Shown in pieces: positions 41,515 through 49,150 of a stretch of DNA of 64,000 nt; position 1 is the stretch's first letter, and every line of letters begins with the position of its first letter. A program made the translations under genes and the position numbers. This DNA comes from Geobacillus thermoleovorans (lineage in GTDB: Bacteria > Bacillota > Bacilli > Bacillales > Anoxybacillaceae). The DNA lies in assembly GCF_001610955.1 (NCBI RefSeq), contig NZ_CP014335.1:2861001-2925000 (forward strand), in the 5' to 3' direction. The notes beneath the pieces are model-generated. The model did not search any database. It was not told the DNA's origin and saw only the letters and a program-made list of their open reading frames with translations.

Positions 41515-42432
41515 CTACTTGCGGAGGATGCCTTTTAAAACAAACGCCACGTTGGCCGGCCGTTCGGCGAGCCGGCGCATAAAATAGCCATACCAGTCCG
41601 TGCCGTACGGAACGTACACGCGCATCGTATATCCTTCGCGCGCCAGCTGCACTTGGCGCTCCGGGCGGATGCCGTACAGCATTTGAAATTCAAACTGGCT
41701 GTTGGGAATGTTGTATTCTTTGACGAGCTGCTTCGTATATTCGATGATGGCGTCGTCATGCGTCGCCACCGCCGTATAGTTGCCGTTTAGCAAATGCATT
41801 TTGATGATCTTCTTAAAGTTCTCATCGACATCTTTTTTATCCGGAAACGCCACTTCGGGCGGTTCTTTGTACGCTCCTTTGACGAGACGCAAGTTCGGGC
41901 GGTACGGCTTTAAGTCTTCAATGTCTTGTTCCGTCCGGTACAAATACGCCTGCAGCACCGTGCCGACGTTGTCGTATTCTTTTTTCAACGTTTTAAAAAT
42001 GTCCAGCGTCTTTTGGCAGCGCGAATAGTCTTCCATATCGATCGTCACAAACACACCGCGCTGTTTTGCCGCATCCAAAATGCGGCGCATGTTGCGCATG
42101 ACAAGCTCATCGGAAATATCAAGCCCCATCGATGTCATTTTCAGCGACAGCTGCGAGTTCAATTTCTCCCGGCTGATCGCCTCAATCGCCTCCAAGCAAT
42201 GGCGCGCCATCTCATTCGCTTCCTGCTCATTGTCGACAAACTCACCCAAATAGTCGACCGTGACCGCCAATCCTTTTTCGTTCAGCTGGCGGATGACGCG
42301 CACCGCTTCCTCGATCGTTTCGCCGGCGACAAACCGCGAAGCGCCGAAGCGGAGGCCGTATCGTTTCGCCCATTTCGTCAATGTTTTATTTTTCGATAAG
42401 AACAGGAAAAAATCGCGCATCAACTGCTCCAC
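41515..42432 (-). CDS. fadM: Proline dehydrogenase-family protein FadM (YusM)
   Basis: FAD-dependent proline dehydrogenase-type protein of 305 residues. TIM-barrel core with LRFGASRFVAGETIEEA, the active-site block ILDAAKQRGVFVTIDMEDYSR, LRLVKGAYKEP and a C-terminal YGIRPERQ and YVPYG. It oxidises proline to pyrroline-5-carboxylate. Starts with GTG 42432, 9 nt after AAGGAGG. No FadR box was found directly upstream. Confidence 0.9.
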   Translation of the reverse strand: MEQLMRDFFLFLSKNKTLTKWAKRYGLRFGASRFVAGETIEEAVRVIRQLNEKGLAVTVDYLGEFVDNEQEANEMARHCLEAIEAISREKLNSQLSLKMTSMGLDISDELVMRNMRRILDAAKQRGVFVTIDMEDYSRCQKTLDIFKTLKKEYDNVGTVLQAYLYRTEQDIEDLKPYRPNLRLVKGAYKEPPEVAFPDKKDVDENFKKIIKMHLLNGNYTAVATHDDAIIEYTKQLVKEYNIPNSQFEFQMLYGIRPERQVQLAREGYTMRVYVPYGTDWYGYFMRRLAERPANVAFVLKGILRK

Positions 42433-42596
42433 TGTTGCAAGCCTCCTTGTATGGAAACGCATTCACCATTCTTATTGTACCATGTTTCAATTCAATTGAA
42501 TATGTTTTTTCCCCACGGTTTATTTTTTATATGCGCATAATTTTCCACTCTCTGCACAATCTACAAGCGAACAACCGACGAAAGGAGCGAACAACG

Positions 42597-42854
42597 ATGC
42601 AACAGCAACCACAAATGAACCCGCAGGCGGCGATGCCCGAGCCGCCGCAAATGGTGTCCACAAAAGACGCCATGTATTTTTCCGACATGATGTCGTGGAA
42701 CTTGCTCGCGGCGAAAAAAGCGCACTTTTTCGCCTCACAATGCCGAGACCCTGAAGTGGTGCAGGCGATCGAGCGCGCTGGACAGATGCATCAGCGCCAT
42801 TACGACATGATTTTGCGCCATTTGCAAAACCCGCCGCAGCCGCCGGTGATGTGA
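42597..42854 (+). CDS. CotF-like spore coat protein, small
   Basis: 85 residues with a Gln/Pro/Met-rich N-terminus (MQQQPQMNPQAAMPEPPQM) and a helical part (DAMYFSDMMSWNLLAAKKAHFFASQC) like the CotF family of coat proteins. AAAGGAG lies 9 nt before the ATG. It is the first gene of a pair with the gene at 42870, 15 bp downstream. Confidence 0.75.
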   Translation: MQQQPQMNPQAAMPEPPQMVSTKDAMYFSDMMSWNLLAAKKAHFFASQCRDPEVVQAIERAGQMHQRHYDMILRHLQNPPQPPVM

Positions 42855-42869
42855 AAGGAGGAACGCCGC

Positions 42870-43205
42870 ATGAACACAAAACAAGTGCAAAATCCGGAGA
42901 TGCAAGTGCCGAAAACGCCGCAAATGAACGAGCGCGATTTTCTAAACGACATGTTGACGACGGAAAAATACATGACCTTGTCGTACAGCGTCTTTTTGCA
43001 TGAAGCGAGCAACCAACCGTTATATCAAGATATGATGAATATTTTCACCGAAACGCAAAACTGTCAGCGCGACTTGTACAATTTGATGTTCAAAAAAGGA
43101 TGGTACAAGCTTGAAGCCGCCGATCCGCAAAAGCTTCAGCAAACGTACCAGCAGTTCCAAGGGTATACGAATCAGCTCCCTTATCAACGAAATGCCATGC
43201 AATAA
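42870..43205 (+). CDS. CotF/YusN-like spore coat protein
   Basis: Protein of 111 residues. The segment MNERDFLNDMLTTEKYMTLSYSVFLHEASN is the CotF signature and is followed by QRDLYNLMFKKGWYKLEAAD. It probably belongs to the inner coat of the spore. Its position after the fad genes corresponds to yusN in B. subtilis. Ends before a terminator. Confidence 0.82.
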   Translation: MNTKQVQNPEMQVPKTPQMNERDFLNDMLTTEKYMTLSYSVFLHEASNQPLYQDMMNIFTETQNCQRDLYNLMFKKGWYKLEAADPQKLQQTYQQFQGYTNQLPYQRNAMQ

Positions 43206-43211
43206 CAAAAC

Positions 43212-43250
43212 GAGGGGATGTCCGAACGGCAGAAGGACATCCTCTTTCTC
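43212..43250 (+). terminator. Terminator of the coat gene pair
   Basis: GAGGGGATGTCC pairs with GGACATCCTC, then TTTCTC. Loop of about 12 nt. Confidence 0.75.
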
Positions 43251-43290
43251 CATCCGTTAAGAAGACAGGGCGCAGAAAGGGGAGAAAGGG

Positions 43291-43371
43291 ATGGCAGCGC
43301 CATCCGAATCGGTATGGAGCATGCTGCAAACAGCGGACGTCCGCATCCGCGACACCGGGATCATTGAATAA
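43291..43371 (+). CDS. Possible 26-residue protein
   Basis: Short open frame MAAPSESVWSMLQTADVRIR.. of 26 residues, with AAAGGGGAG upstream and a terminator starting at its stop codon. The packing of ribosome binding site, frame and terminator suggests a real tiny gene, but nothing recognisable is encoded. Confidence 0.35.
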   Translation: MAAPSESVWSMLQTADVRIRDTGIIE

Positions 43372-43409
43372 GCACCCCTTCTTGTTCCACAGGGATGCTT
43401 ATTCTTTCA
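43367..43409. terminator. Terminator between the 26-residue frame and the hydrophobic small gene
   Basis: GAATAAGCA and TGCTTATTC enclose an inner CCT/AGG pair, then TTTC. It can act in both directions. Confidence 0.65.
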
Positions 43410-43420
43410 TGAATAGACGA

Positions 43421-43555
43421 TCAATACCACCAGCCTGGATACGGCGGATACGGCGGGTACGGGTAAAACGGACGCGGAGCCAACGCGCCGCCGAGCAGTC
43501 CACCCAAGAAGCCGCCGACAAATGGGGCTCCAAACAACAATCCTGGAAATAGCAT
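43421..43555 (-). CDS. Small glycine/aromatic-rich hydrophobic protein (copy 1)
   Basis: 44 residues: a hydrophobic MLFPGLLFGAPFVGGFLGGLL core followed by a Pro/Tyr-rich tail (PRPFYPYPPYPPYPGWWY). AAGGAGAAGGAAC lies before the ATG. A related sequence lies at 43654 (same GAPF and GGFLGGLLG motifs). It is probably a small spore-surface or membrane-associated protein; no family known to me. Confidence 0.65.
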   Translation of the reverse strand: MLFPGLLFGAPFVGGFLGGLLGGALAPRPFYPYPPYPPYPGWWY

Positions 43556-43613
43556 CGTTCCTTCTCCTTTCCCCAAAGCTAGAATGCTACACTTTATTCA
43601 TATGCAACAACAA

Positions 43614-43643
43614 GAAAAGAGGGTGGGCCGTCCGCCCAACCCT
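43614..43643 (-). terminator. Terminator after the 64-residue hydrophobic protein
   Basis: GGGTTGGGC-GGAC-GGCCCACCC on the minus strand, then TCTTTTCTTG. Confidence 0.8.
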
Positions 43644-43653
43644 TGCCGGTTTC

Positions 43654-43848
43654 TCACCACCAAATGGGGCCATACCACCACGGATAGAAAAACGGCGGAA
43701 CCAATGCGCTCCCGAGCAAACCGCCTAAAAAGCCGCCGAAAAATGGAGCGACAAAAAACGGAGCGCCGAAGAAAAACGGGCGCGGCCGCCAAAACCACCA
43801 GCCCCATGGCCGCCAAATGCGCTCATCCGCCACTTGGAGATGGCTCAT
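43654..43848 (-). CDS. Small glycine/aromatic-rich hydrophobic protein (copy 2)
   Basis: 64 residues, with many Trp and Phe (RPWGWWFWRPRPFFFGAPFF), a GGFLGGLLGSAL hydrophobic core and a PFFYPWWYGPIWW end. It shares the core and aromatic tail with the protein at 43421, so the two are tandem paralogues. GGGGGG lies 7 nt before the ATG. Each has its own terminator. Confidence 0.7.
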   Translation of the reverse strand: MSHLQVADERIWRPWGWWFWRPRPFFFGAPFFVAPFFGGFLGGLLGSALVPPFFYPWWYGPIWW

Positions 43849-44043
43849 CTTGCTTCCCCCCTTCCGCTTGCTTTAGTCCCACTGTATGCAGGAAAAACGC
43901 CCACTGCTTAGGCCAGTACCTAGAAGGCTGGTGAAAAACGGCGATTTCTTCCAAATCATCGATCCGTGAATGCAAAGGAAGGTCTCTTTCTACAAGATAT
44001 TCTCATTAAAGGAAACTATTTTCTTTTATTCCCAGTATATTCG

Positions 44044-44079
44044 AAAAACAAAAGCAGGCGGCTGTCCGCCGCCCCCGCT
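44044..44079 (-). terminator. Terminator of the bio operon
   Basis: GCGGGGGCGGC-GGAC-AGCCGCCTGC on the minus strand, then TTTTGTTTTT. It starts at the bioA stop. Confidence 0.85.
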
Positions 44080-45458
44080 TATAGAAGCTCTGCGCGCGCC
44101 TGTTCGTACAAACAGGCAAGCGAATCGAACAAAATGCGCACCGCCTCAGCCATTTCGTCTTCGCTCATCGAAAGAACTGGTATGAACGTCAACACCGGGC
44201 CGAGCGGACGGATGACAAGCCCCCTCCGGCGCGCCTCAAGGATGATCCGGTGCTCCACCATGGCCGCGCGCGGAAACACTTCTTTCGTTCTTCGGTCTTT
44301 CACGATTTCAATGCCGCACATCAAGCCTTTTTGCCGGATGTCGCCAACAATTGGAATTTCATACAACCGCTCAAGCCATTCGGCCAGCCGGCGCGCCTTC
44401 CGCTTTACGCTGTCAATCAAGCCGCGTTTTTCGATGAGCTCAATGTTTTTCAGCGCAACGGAACAAGTGAGCTGATTCCCCGTATACGTATGGCCGTGGT
44501 AAAACGTTTTGTCTTCGTCCACATCGCCGAGAAATGCCGCATAAATCTCTTCCGTGACCAGTGTGGCCGCGAGCGGCAAATATCCTCCAGTAATCCCTTT
44601 CCCAAGGCAGACAAGATCAGGCTTCACCTCTTCCTGCTCACAAGCGAACATCGTGCCGGCGCGGCCAAAGCCGACGGCGACCTCGTCGCAAATGAAGAGC
44701 ACCCCATACCGGCGGCAAAGCCTTTCCACTCCTTTTAAAAACCCGCGCGGATGGACGATGATCCCCGCCGCTCCTTGCACAAGCGGCTCGATGACAACCG
44801 CGGCGATTTGATCGTGCTGCTCCTCAAGCACCCGTTCCAGCTCACGCAAACAATAGCCGACGATCTCCTGCTCGCTTCCGTATTCGTCCATACGGTACAC
44901 GTACGGCGACGGCACTTCGATCCGCTCAAACAAAAGCGGCGCAAAAATGCGGTGGAACGTTTCCATGCCTCCAACGCTCACCGCCCCGACCGTATCGCCG
45001 TGGTACGCTTCCTTCAACGAGACAAACTTGTTCTTCTTCGCATATTGGACCGGGTCGATGTTTTTCCAATACTGATAGGCGATCTTGAGCGCGATTTCCA
45101 CCGCCGCCGCCCCGGTATCGGAATAAAACACTTTTGACATGTGCGGCCAATATTCAAGCAGCCGTTTGGCCAACAAAATCGACGGCACATTCGCCGAACC
45201 AAGCAATGTCGAATGGGCAATTTTCTCCAATTGCTCGCGAAGCGCCGCATTCAGCTCCGGATCGTTATGGCCGTGGACATTGACCCATAGCGACGCATAG
45301 CCGTCCAAGTACCGGTTGCCGTCGACATCGTACAAATAGCTTCCTTGCCCGCGTTCAATGATCAAGGGGCGTTCTTTGGCATACTGCTTCATTTGCGTAA
45401 ATGGATGCCAGACGTACTGCTTGTCCCACTGTTCCAATTGCTCGTAGCTATACGCCAA
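44079..45458 (-). CDS. bioA: Adenosylmethionine-8-amino-7-oxononanoate transaminase BioA
   Basis: PLP aminotransferase of about 459 residues that makes 7,8-diaminopelargonate, the substrate of BioD. Motifs: YVWHPFTQMKQY at the N-terminus, YHGDTVGAVSVGG, FICDEVAVGFGRAGTMFACE and the cofactor lysine in CLGKGITGGYLPL. GGAGGTG lies 3 nt from one TTG (45464) and 9 nt from the next (45458); the latter is preferred. The start overlaps the bioD end. Confidence 0.93.
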   Translation of the reverse strand: MAYSYEQLEQWDKQYVWHPFTQMKQYAKERPLIIERGQGSYLYDVDGNRYLDGYASLWVNVHGHNDPELNAALREQLEKIAHSTLLGSANVPSILLAKRLLEYWPHMSKVFYSDTGAAAVEIALKIAYQYWKNIDPVQYAKKNKFVSLKEAYHGDTVGAVSVGGMETFHRIFAPLLFERIEVPSPYVYRMDEYGSEQEIVGYCLRELERVLEEQHDQIAAVVIEPLVQGAAGIIVHPRGFLKGVERLCRRYGVLFICDEVAVGFGRAGTMFACEQEEVKPDLVCLGKGITGGYLPLAATLVTEEIYAAFLGDVDEDKTFYHGHTYTGNQLTCSVALKNIELIEKRGLIDSVKRKARRLAEWLERLYEIPIVGDIRQKGLMCGIEIVKDRRTKEVFPRAAMVEHRIILEARRRGLVIRPLGPVLTFIPVLSMSEDEMAEAVRILFDSLACLYEQARAELL

Positions 45459-46164
45459 CGCCAAGCACCTCCAGCAGTTGTTTCGCCTTTCCTTGTTCGA
45501 TCCAATGCTGAGCTAGGGTTTCCAGTTCCCTCCTTGAGACTGCAGGAAGGAGCGGCACGACCGCCAGCACCGGCAGCCGAAGCAAGGCGGCGATCGTTTC
45601 GACATTGTTTTGGTGGATGATCTCTTGTTCCTGAAACTGATTAAACATCAGGCCAAGCAGACGAATGCCTTGCGCGTCGGCATACGCCGCCGTCGTCACC
45701 GCGTGATGAATCGCACCAAGGCTTGAGAGCGACACGAGAATCGCCGGCAGCTGATAATCACGAAGGAAATCACTCGTCATATAGAATCGTCCGTCGCGCT
45801 CACACCACGGAACGGCCAACCCTCCCGCTCCTTCGACGAGCACCACATCATAGCGCTGCTTCAACCATTCCAACCGTTCGGCCACCCTCTCTGGTTCGAT
45901 GGACGTGCCGGTCAACTTCGCCGCTAAATGCGGCGACATCGCCGGTTCCATATAGTACATGCCTTCTGATGCGGAAAGCTTCGCCACTCGTTCGTACCAA
46001 TATTGTTCGGCAAACGACACCCCGTCTTCGGCCAGTCCAGTCTGAACCGGTTTCAACACGCTTACGCTCATCCCAAGCCGCTCCAGCGCCAACGCCACGA
46101 TGGAAGTGACGACCGTTTTGCCGATTTCTGTTCCTGTTCCCGTCATGAAAATGGCTTGCCCCAT
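45448..46164 (-). CDS. bioD: Dethiobiotin synthetase BioD
   Basis: ATP-dependent carboxylase of 238 residues that closes the ureido ring of dethiobiotin. P-loop TGTGTEIGKTVV (residues 8-19), VLKPVQTG and the EGAGGLAVPW block are present. It lies 4 bp after bioY and overlaps bioA. Confidence 0.94.
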   Translation of the reverse strand: MGQAIFMTGTGTEIGKTVVTSIVALALERLGMSVSVLKPVQTGLAEDGVSFAEQYWYERVAKLSASEGMYYMEPAMSPHLAAKLTGTSIEPERVAERLEWLKQRYDVVLVEGAGGLAVPWCERDGRFYMTSDFLRDYQLPAILVSLSSLGAIHHAVTTAAYADAQGIRLLGLMFNQFQEQEIIHQNNVETIAALLRLPVLAVVPLLPAVSRRELETLAQHWIEQGKAKQLLEVLGVGV

Positions 46165-46168
46165 TCTC

Positions 46169-46732
46169 TTATCCCCCCATCCCTCGAGTCATCATGATCG
46201 GTCGGACGCGCGGCCATACGCGCGCCGCGATGACCGAACAAACGGCGCAAAGCACGAGATCTCCCGGCACCGGGAGAAGAAAGCCGAACCATAGCGTTTG
46301 GCCGATGGAAAGCGGAGCCCCCGCGATCCATTTCATCGCTATGTACAGCCACGCGCAGCCAAACACATACACGACCAACAATGCCGCTGCATTCGCCATC
46401 AATATGTCTCTCGCTCTTGTCCATTGAAAGCGGCGGACAAGCAAGCCGCACGTATACGCCCCGGCGATGAAACCGAGCAAATAGCCAAACGTCGGCTTCC
46501 AAATATAACCGAGCCCGCCTCCTTCCGCAAACACGGGCGCGCCCGCCAGCCCAATCAAGACATATAGAAGTTGGCTAAGCGCTCCGATTTTTGGGCCAAG
46601 CAGACAGCCGGCCAAGTACACCGCCGCGATTTGCAGCGTAAACGGCACATACGGCACCGGAATTTTGATCCACCCACCAACAGCCGTCAACGCGGCAAAA
46701 AATGCCGCCCAAACAAAGGAATGGATTCGCAC
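46169..46732 (-). CDS. bioY: Biotin transporter BioY
   Basis: S-component of a biotin ECF importer, 187 residues with about six membrane helices. Signature segments: WIKIPVPYVPFTLQ, GLAGAPVFAEGGGLGYIWKPTFGYLLGF. It starts with GTG 46732, 5 nt after GGAGGG. First gene of bioY-bioD-bioA, behind a BirA-type operator. Confidence 0.92.
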   Translation of the reverse strand: MRIHSFVWAAFFAALTAVGGWIKIPVPYVPFTLQIAAVYLAGCLLGPKIGALSQLLYVLIGLAGAPVFAEGGGLGYIWKPTFGYLLGFIAGAYTCGLLVRRFQWTRARDILMANAAALLVVYVFGCAWLYIAMKWIAGAPLSIGQTLWFGFLLPVPGDLVLCAVCSVIAARVWPRVRPIMMTRGMGG

Positions 46733-46762
46733 ATCTTCCCTCCTCTCCAAATATTTGTTTCT

Positions 46763-46792
46763 ATTGTGCCTGATGTGTTTTTTATTTGTCAA
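46763..46792 (-). promoter_or_regulatory. bioYDA promoter
   Basis: Minus strand TTGACA (46792-46787), 18-bp spacer, CACAAT (46768-46763). The -35 box is inside the left half of the BirA site. Confidence 0.65.
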
Positions 46793-46816
46793 CTTTATTT
46801 TTATATAGGTTTACAT
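46786..46816. promoter_or_regulatory. BirA (biotin repressor) operator
   Basis: TTGTCAAC (46786-46793), 15-bp spacer, GTTTACAT (46809-46816) fits the bacillar BirA half-site pair (TGTTAAC ... GTTAACA). It covers the promoter, so biotinyl-AMP-loaded BirA would shut off the operon. Confidence 0.8.
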
Positions 46817-46831
46817 TTAGACAAAAAATAT

Positions 46832-46857
46832 GGAGCCCCCTAACACAGCAGGACTCC
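46832..46857. terminator. Terminator of the pyruvate-kinase-like gene
   Basis: GGAGCCC and GGACTCC pair imperfectly; T tracts follow on both strands (TTTTTT on the plus side, ATATTTTTTG on the minus side). It separates the gene from the bio promoter. Confidence 0.6.
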
Positions 46858-46909
46858 TTTTTTGGCGCGGCTCATTTCTCAAACAGACGGCGGAAGCAGT
46901 GGCCAACGC

Positions 46910-48742
46910 TCACCCTTCATCCTCCCACAAGTTAAGCAGGTTCATCCGTTCGCCGTCCGTTTTCGGCATCGCCAGCGATCCACTCTGCCTCTCCTCCTTT
47001 TCCAACAACGACGACAATAAGCGCACCGCCTCCGCAATATGCCTTCCTTTGTTCAACATGATGCATTGCGCCTGTTTTCCAACAAAAACATCCGAGATTT
47101 CCGCGCGCGACGGAATTCCCTTTTTCGCCATTTGTTCAAGCACTTGCGTCGCCCAAATGACCGGGATGTGAGCCGCCCGGCATAGCGCCAAAACGTCGTT
47201 CTGTGCGGCCGCAAGATGTTCAAATCCAATCTCCAGGGCCAAATCGCCGCGCGCAATCATCACACCAAACGCCGGAAACTTCAATCCCTCAAGCAAGATG
47301 CGAACGAAGTTATGAAGCGCCGCCCGCGTTTCGATTTTCGCGATCACCGGGAGAGAACCAGCCCCTTGTTCGGCAAGCAAATGATAAAGCTTTCGCAGGT
47401 CATGAGGGGCCTGAACAAACGACAGCCCGACGATATCCGCCCATCTCGCGATGAACGGAATCCATTCAAGGTCGCGGTCGGTGAGCGGCGGAACCGTCAA
47501 ATGGAGAAACGAATCGGGAAGATGGATGCCCGTTCCTTGCTTAATCGCTTTTCGCTTTCCGCCATCGGCAACGACTTTGGCCTCTACATGCCGCTCGTGC
47601 ACTTTCACGACCCGCGCTGCAATTTGGCCGTCGTTCAAATAAAGGCGGTCTCCCGCCCGCACATTGCGCCACGCTTTCGCCAACGTCGTCGTCATTTTCA
47701 CACCGCATCCATTCTGCGCCTGTGCAAACGCAGCGTCATCGAAATAAATATACAGCGGTGTACCGACCGTGACAAACGCTTTCATTGGAATGAACAAAAC
47801 AGAACATAGAGTGAAGGAAGCCGACCCGCGCCGCAGTTTCATCCCTTTTTGCACATAGGCCGTCCGCGAAAGAAGAACTTTAAAACAAGACGGCGCGATT
47901 TGTTCCGTGACCCGAAGTTTTCGTTTTTTTCCGCGCACATCGGTAAACAGCAGTTCATCCCCTTCTTCGACGGTCGCTCCGTCCTCAGCCGTCAACTGCC
48001 ACAAGAATGAAACATCGCGGGGGAGCGGAGACGGCGGCGGGGAAGAAGAGAAGGAAATGAGGCCGAAGAGCGGCTCCATTGGCTCTCCATATAGATTTTT
48101 CTTCACAGAGAGCTTCATCGGCCCCGCGTTGACCGCCAAGCGGTCGACCCGGATTTTTGGCCCCGGCAGATCCATGTAAATGCGGCATCGCCTCCCCTGC
48201 AGCTGTTGCTCCAACTGCTTCTCGGCTTGACGAATGATGGCCACGAGCGCCTCCCACGTTTCTGGAGAACCGTAGGCGCAGTTGATGCGGGCAATGTCCA
48301 TGCCATAAAGAAGCAGCCGCTCGATCAGCCCCGGCTCATCCACCCATGCCTCGTCCATCGTCACCATAATGCGTGTCGGCCGAACAGAACTTGGGCTTCC
48401 GAACACTGCCTCCGCCCGTTTATGAAGCAACTGTTTCGCTTCCTTTCTTGTCATCTTTCGAAGCTCCCATCCGCCATCAACCCGCGTGCGCAAATATGCC
48501 AAAACTTGTTCGATCGCGTCGATGAGATGAGCCTCTTGCCCCTCGAGCCGCCATCCGGCGTCTTCCATCGCTTCATGCAAATCCGACGGCATATGCTCCC
48601 TCATATATAAGTAAGCAAGCAACTGATCCCGGCTCTCTTCATGGGATGGAAGAGGAAAATACTTCTGCTTTTGTCCCACCCACTCCGCCATCCCTCGGTA
48701 AAAAGCGGCCAAGCGGGCGCCCAAATCTCGTTTGTCGTGCAT
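46910..48742 (-). CDS. Pyruvate-kinase-like protein with N-terminal extension
   Basis: About 610 residues. The first 120 or so residues form a helical extension of unknown role. The rest resembles pyruvate kinase: ARINCAYG (usual ARLNFSHG), MDLPGPKIR (usual LDTKGPEIR), LNDGQI, PVIAKIET, MIARGDLALEIG, PVIWATQVLEQM and SRAEISDV. Catalytic Arg, Lys, Glu, Asp and Thr positions are kept, but the Ser and His of NFSHG are Ala and Tyr, and the region after the B domain is divergent. It may be a paralogue with another substrate or a regulator. Start ATG 48742 has only a weak ribosome binding site; the open frame extends 50 codons further. Confidence 0.75.
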   Translation of the reverse strand: MHDKRDLGARLAAFYRGMAEWVGQKQKYFPLPSHEESRDQLLAYLYMREHMPSDLHEAMEDAGWRLEGQEAHLIDAIEQVLAYLRTRVDGGWELRKMTRKEAKQLLHKRAEAVFGSPSSVRPTRIMVTMDEAWVDEPGLIERLLLYGMDIARINCAYGSPETWEALVAIIRQAEKQLEQQLQGRRCRIYMDLPGPKIRVDRLAVNAGPMKLSVKKNLYGEPMEPLFGLISFSSSPPPSPLPRDVSFLWQLTAEDGATVEEGDELLFTDVRGKKRKLRVTEQIAPSCFKVLLSRTAYVQKGMKLRRGSASFTLCSVLFIPMKAFVTVGTPLYIYFDDAAFAQAQNGCGVKMTTTLAKAWRNVRAGDRLYLNDGQIAARVVKVHERHVEAKVVADGGKRKAIKQGTGIHLPDSFLHLTVPPLTDRDLEWIPFIARWADIVGLSFVQAPHDLRKLYHLLAEQGAGSLPVIAKIETRAALHNFVRILLEGLKFPAFGVMIARGDLALEIGFEHLAAAQNDVLALCRAAHIPVIWATQVLEQMAKKGIPSRAEISDVFVGKQAQCIMLNKGRHIAEAVRLLSSLLEKEERQSGSLAMPKTDGERMNLLNLWEDEG

Positions 48743-48813
48743 CAGCGGCACCAACCCTTGTGAAAAATGCGGTTTTACTTTTATATATTCGCCGCCACCC
48801 CAAATGAGGACAG

Positions 48814-48840
48814 AAAAAAACCGGCGCCATTCGCCGGTTG
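48814..48840 (-). terminator. Terminator of the zinc-ribbon gene
   Basis: AACCGGCG-AATGG-CGCCGGTT on the minus strand, then TTTTTCTG. It lies in the leader of the pyruvate-kinase-like gene, so it could also act as an attenuator. Confidence 0.75.
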
Positions 48841-48866
48841 AATACGACAGAAACAGGAAATCGTTT

Positions 48867-48977
48867 TTAGCGATATGATTTTTGAACCACAATTTTCGTC
48901 CCGCATTGGCAAAGCAGTGAGTGTTTCAGCCGCCGCAACGGCTGGCCGCACTGTTCACAAACGGCCGGTTTATTCAC
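48867..48977 (-). CDS. Tiny zinc-ribbon protein (36 residues)
   Basis: Begins with GTG, 6 nt after GGGGAGGA, and encodes MNKPAVCEQCGQPLRRLKHS.. with CxxC (residues 7 and 10) and CxC (about 23 and 25), then a basic tail. Four cysteines spaced like this form a likely zinc ribbon. It lies just upstream of the pyruvate-kinase-like gene and is closed by its own terminator. Family unknown to me. Confidence 0.6.
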   Translation of the reverse strand: MNKPAVCEQCGQPLRRLKHSLLCQCGTKIVVQKSYR

Positions 48978-49150
48978 GCGTTTCCTCCCCTTTGCTGCGT
49001 GTTTGGTATCTATTATACGCCCATAATTATTTAAAGTAAATATAAAATGATAGCAATTATAAATAAAAAGCAGATCATTTGGACCCTTTTTCCATTTGTG
49101 ATAAAGTAATGAATGATAGTGCCAATATTCAAAACAAGGAGGCGGTCACG

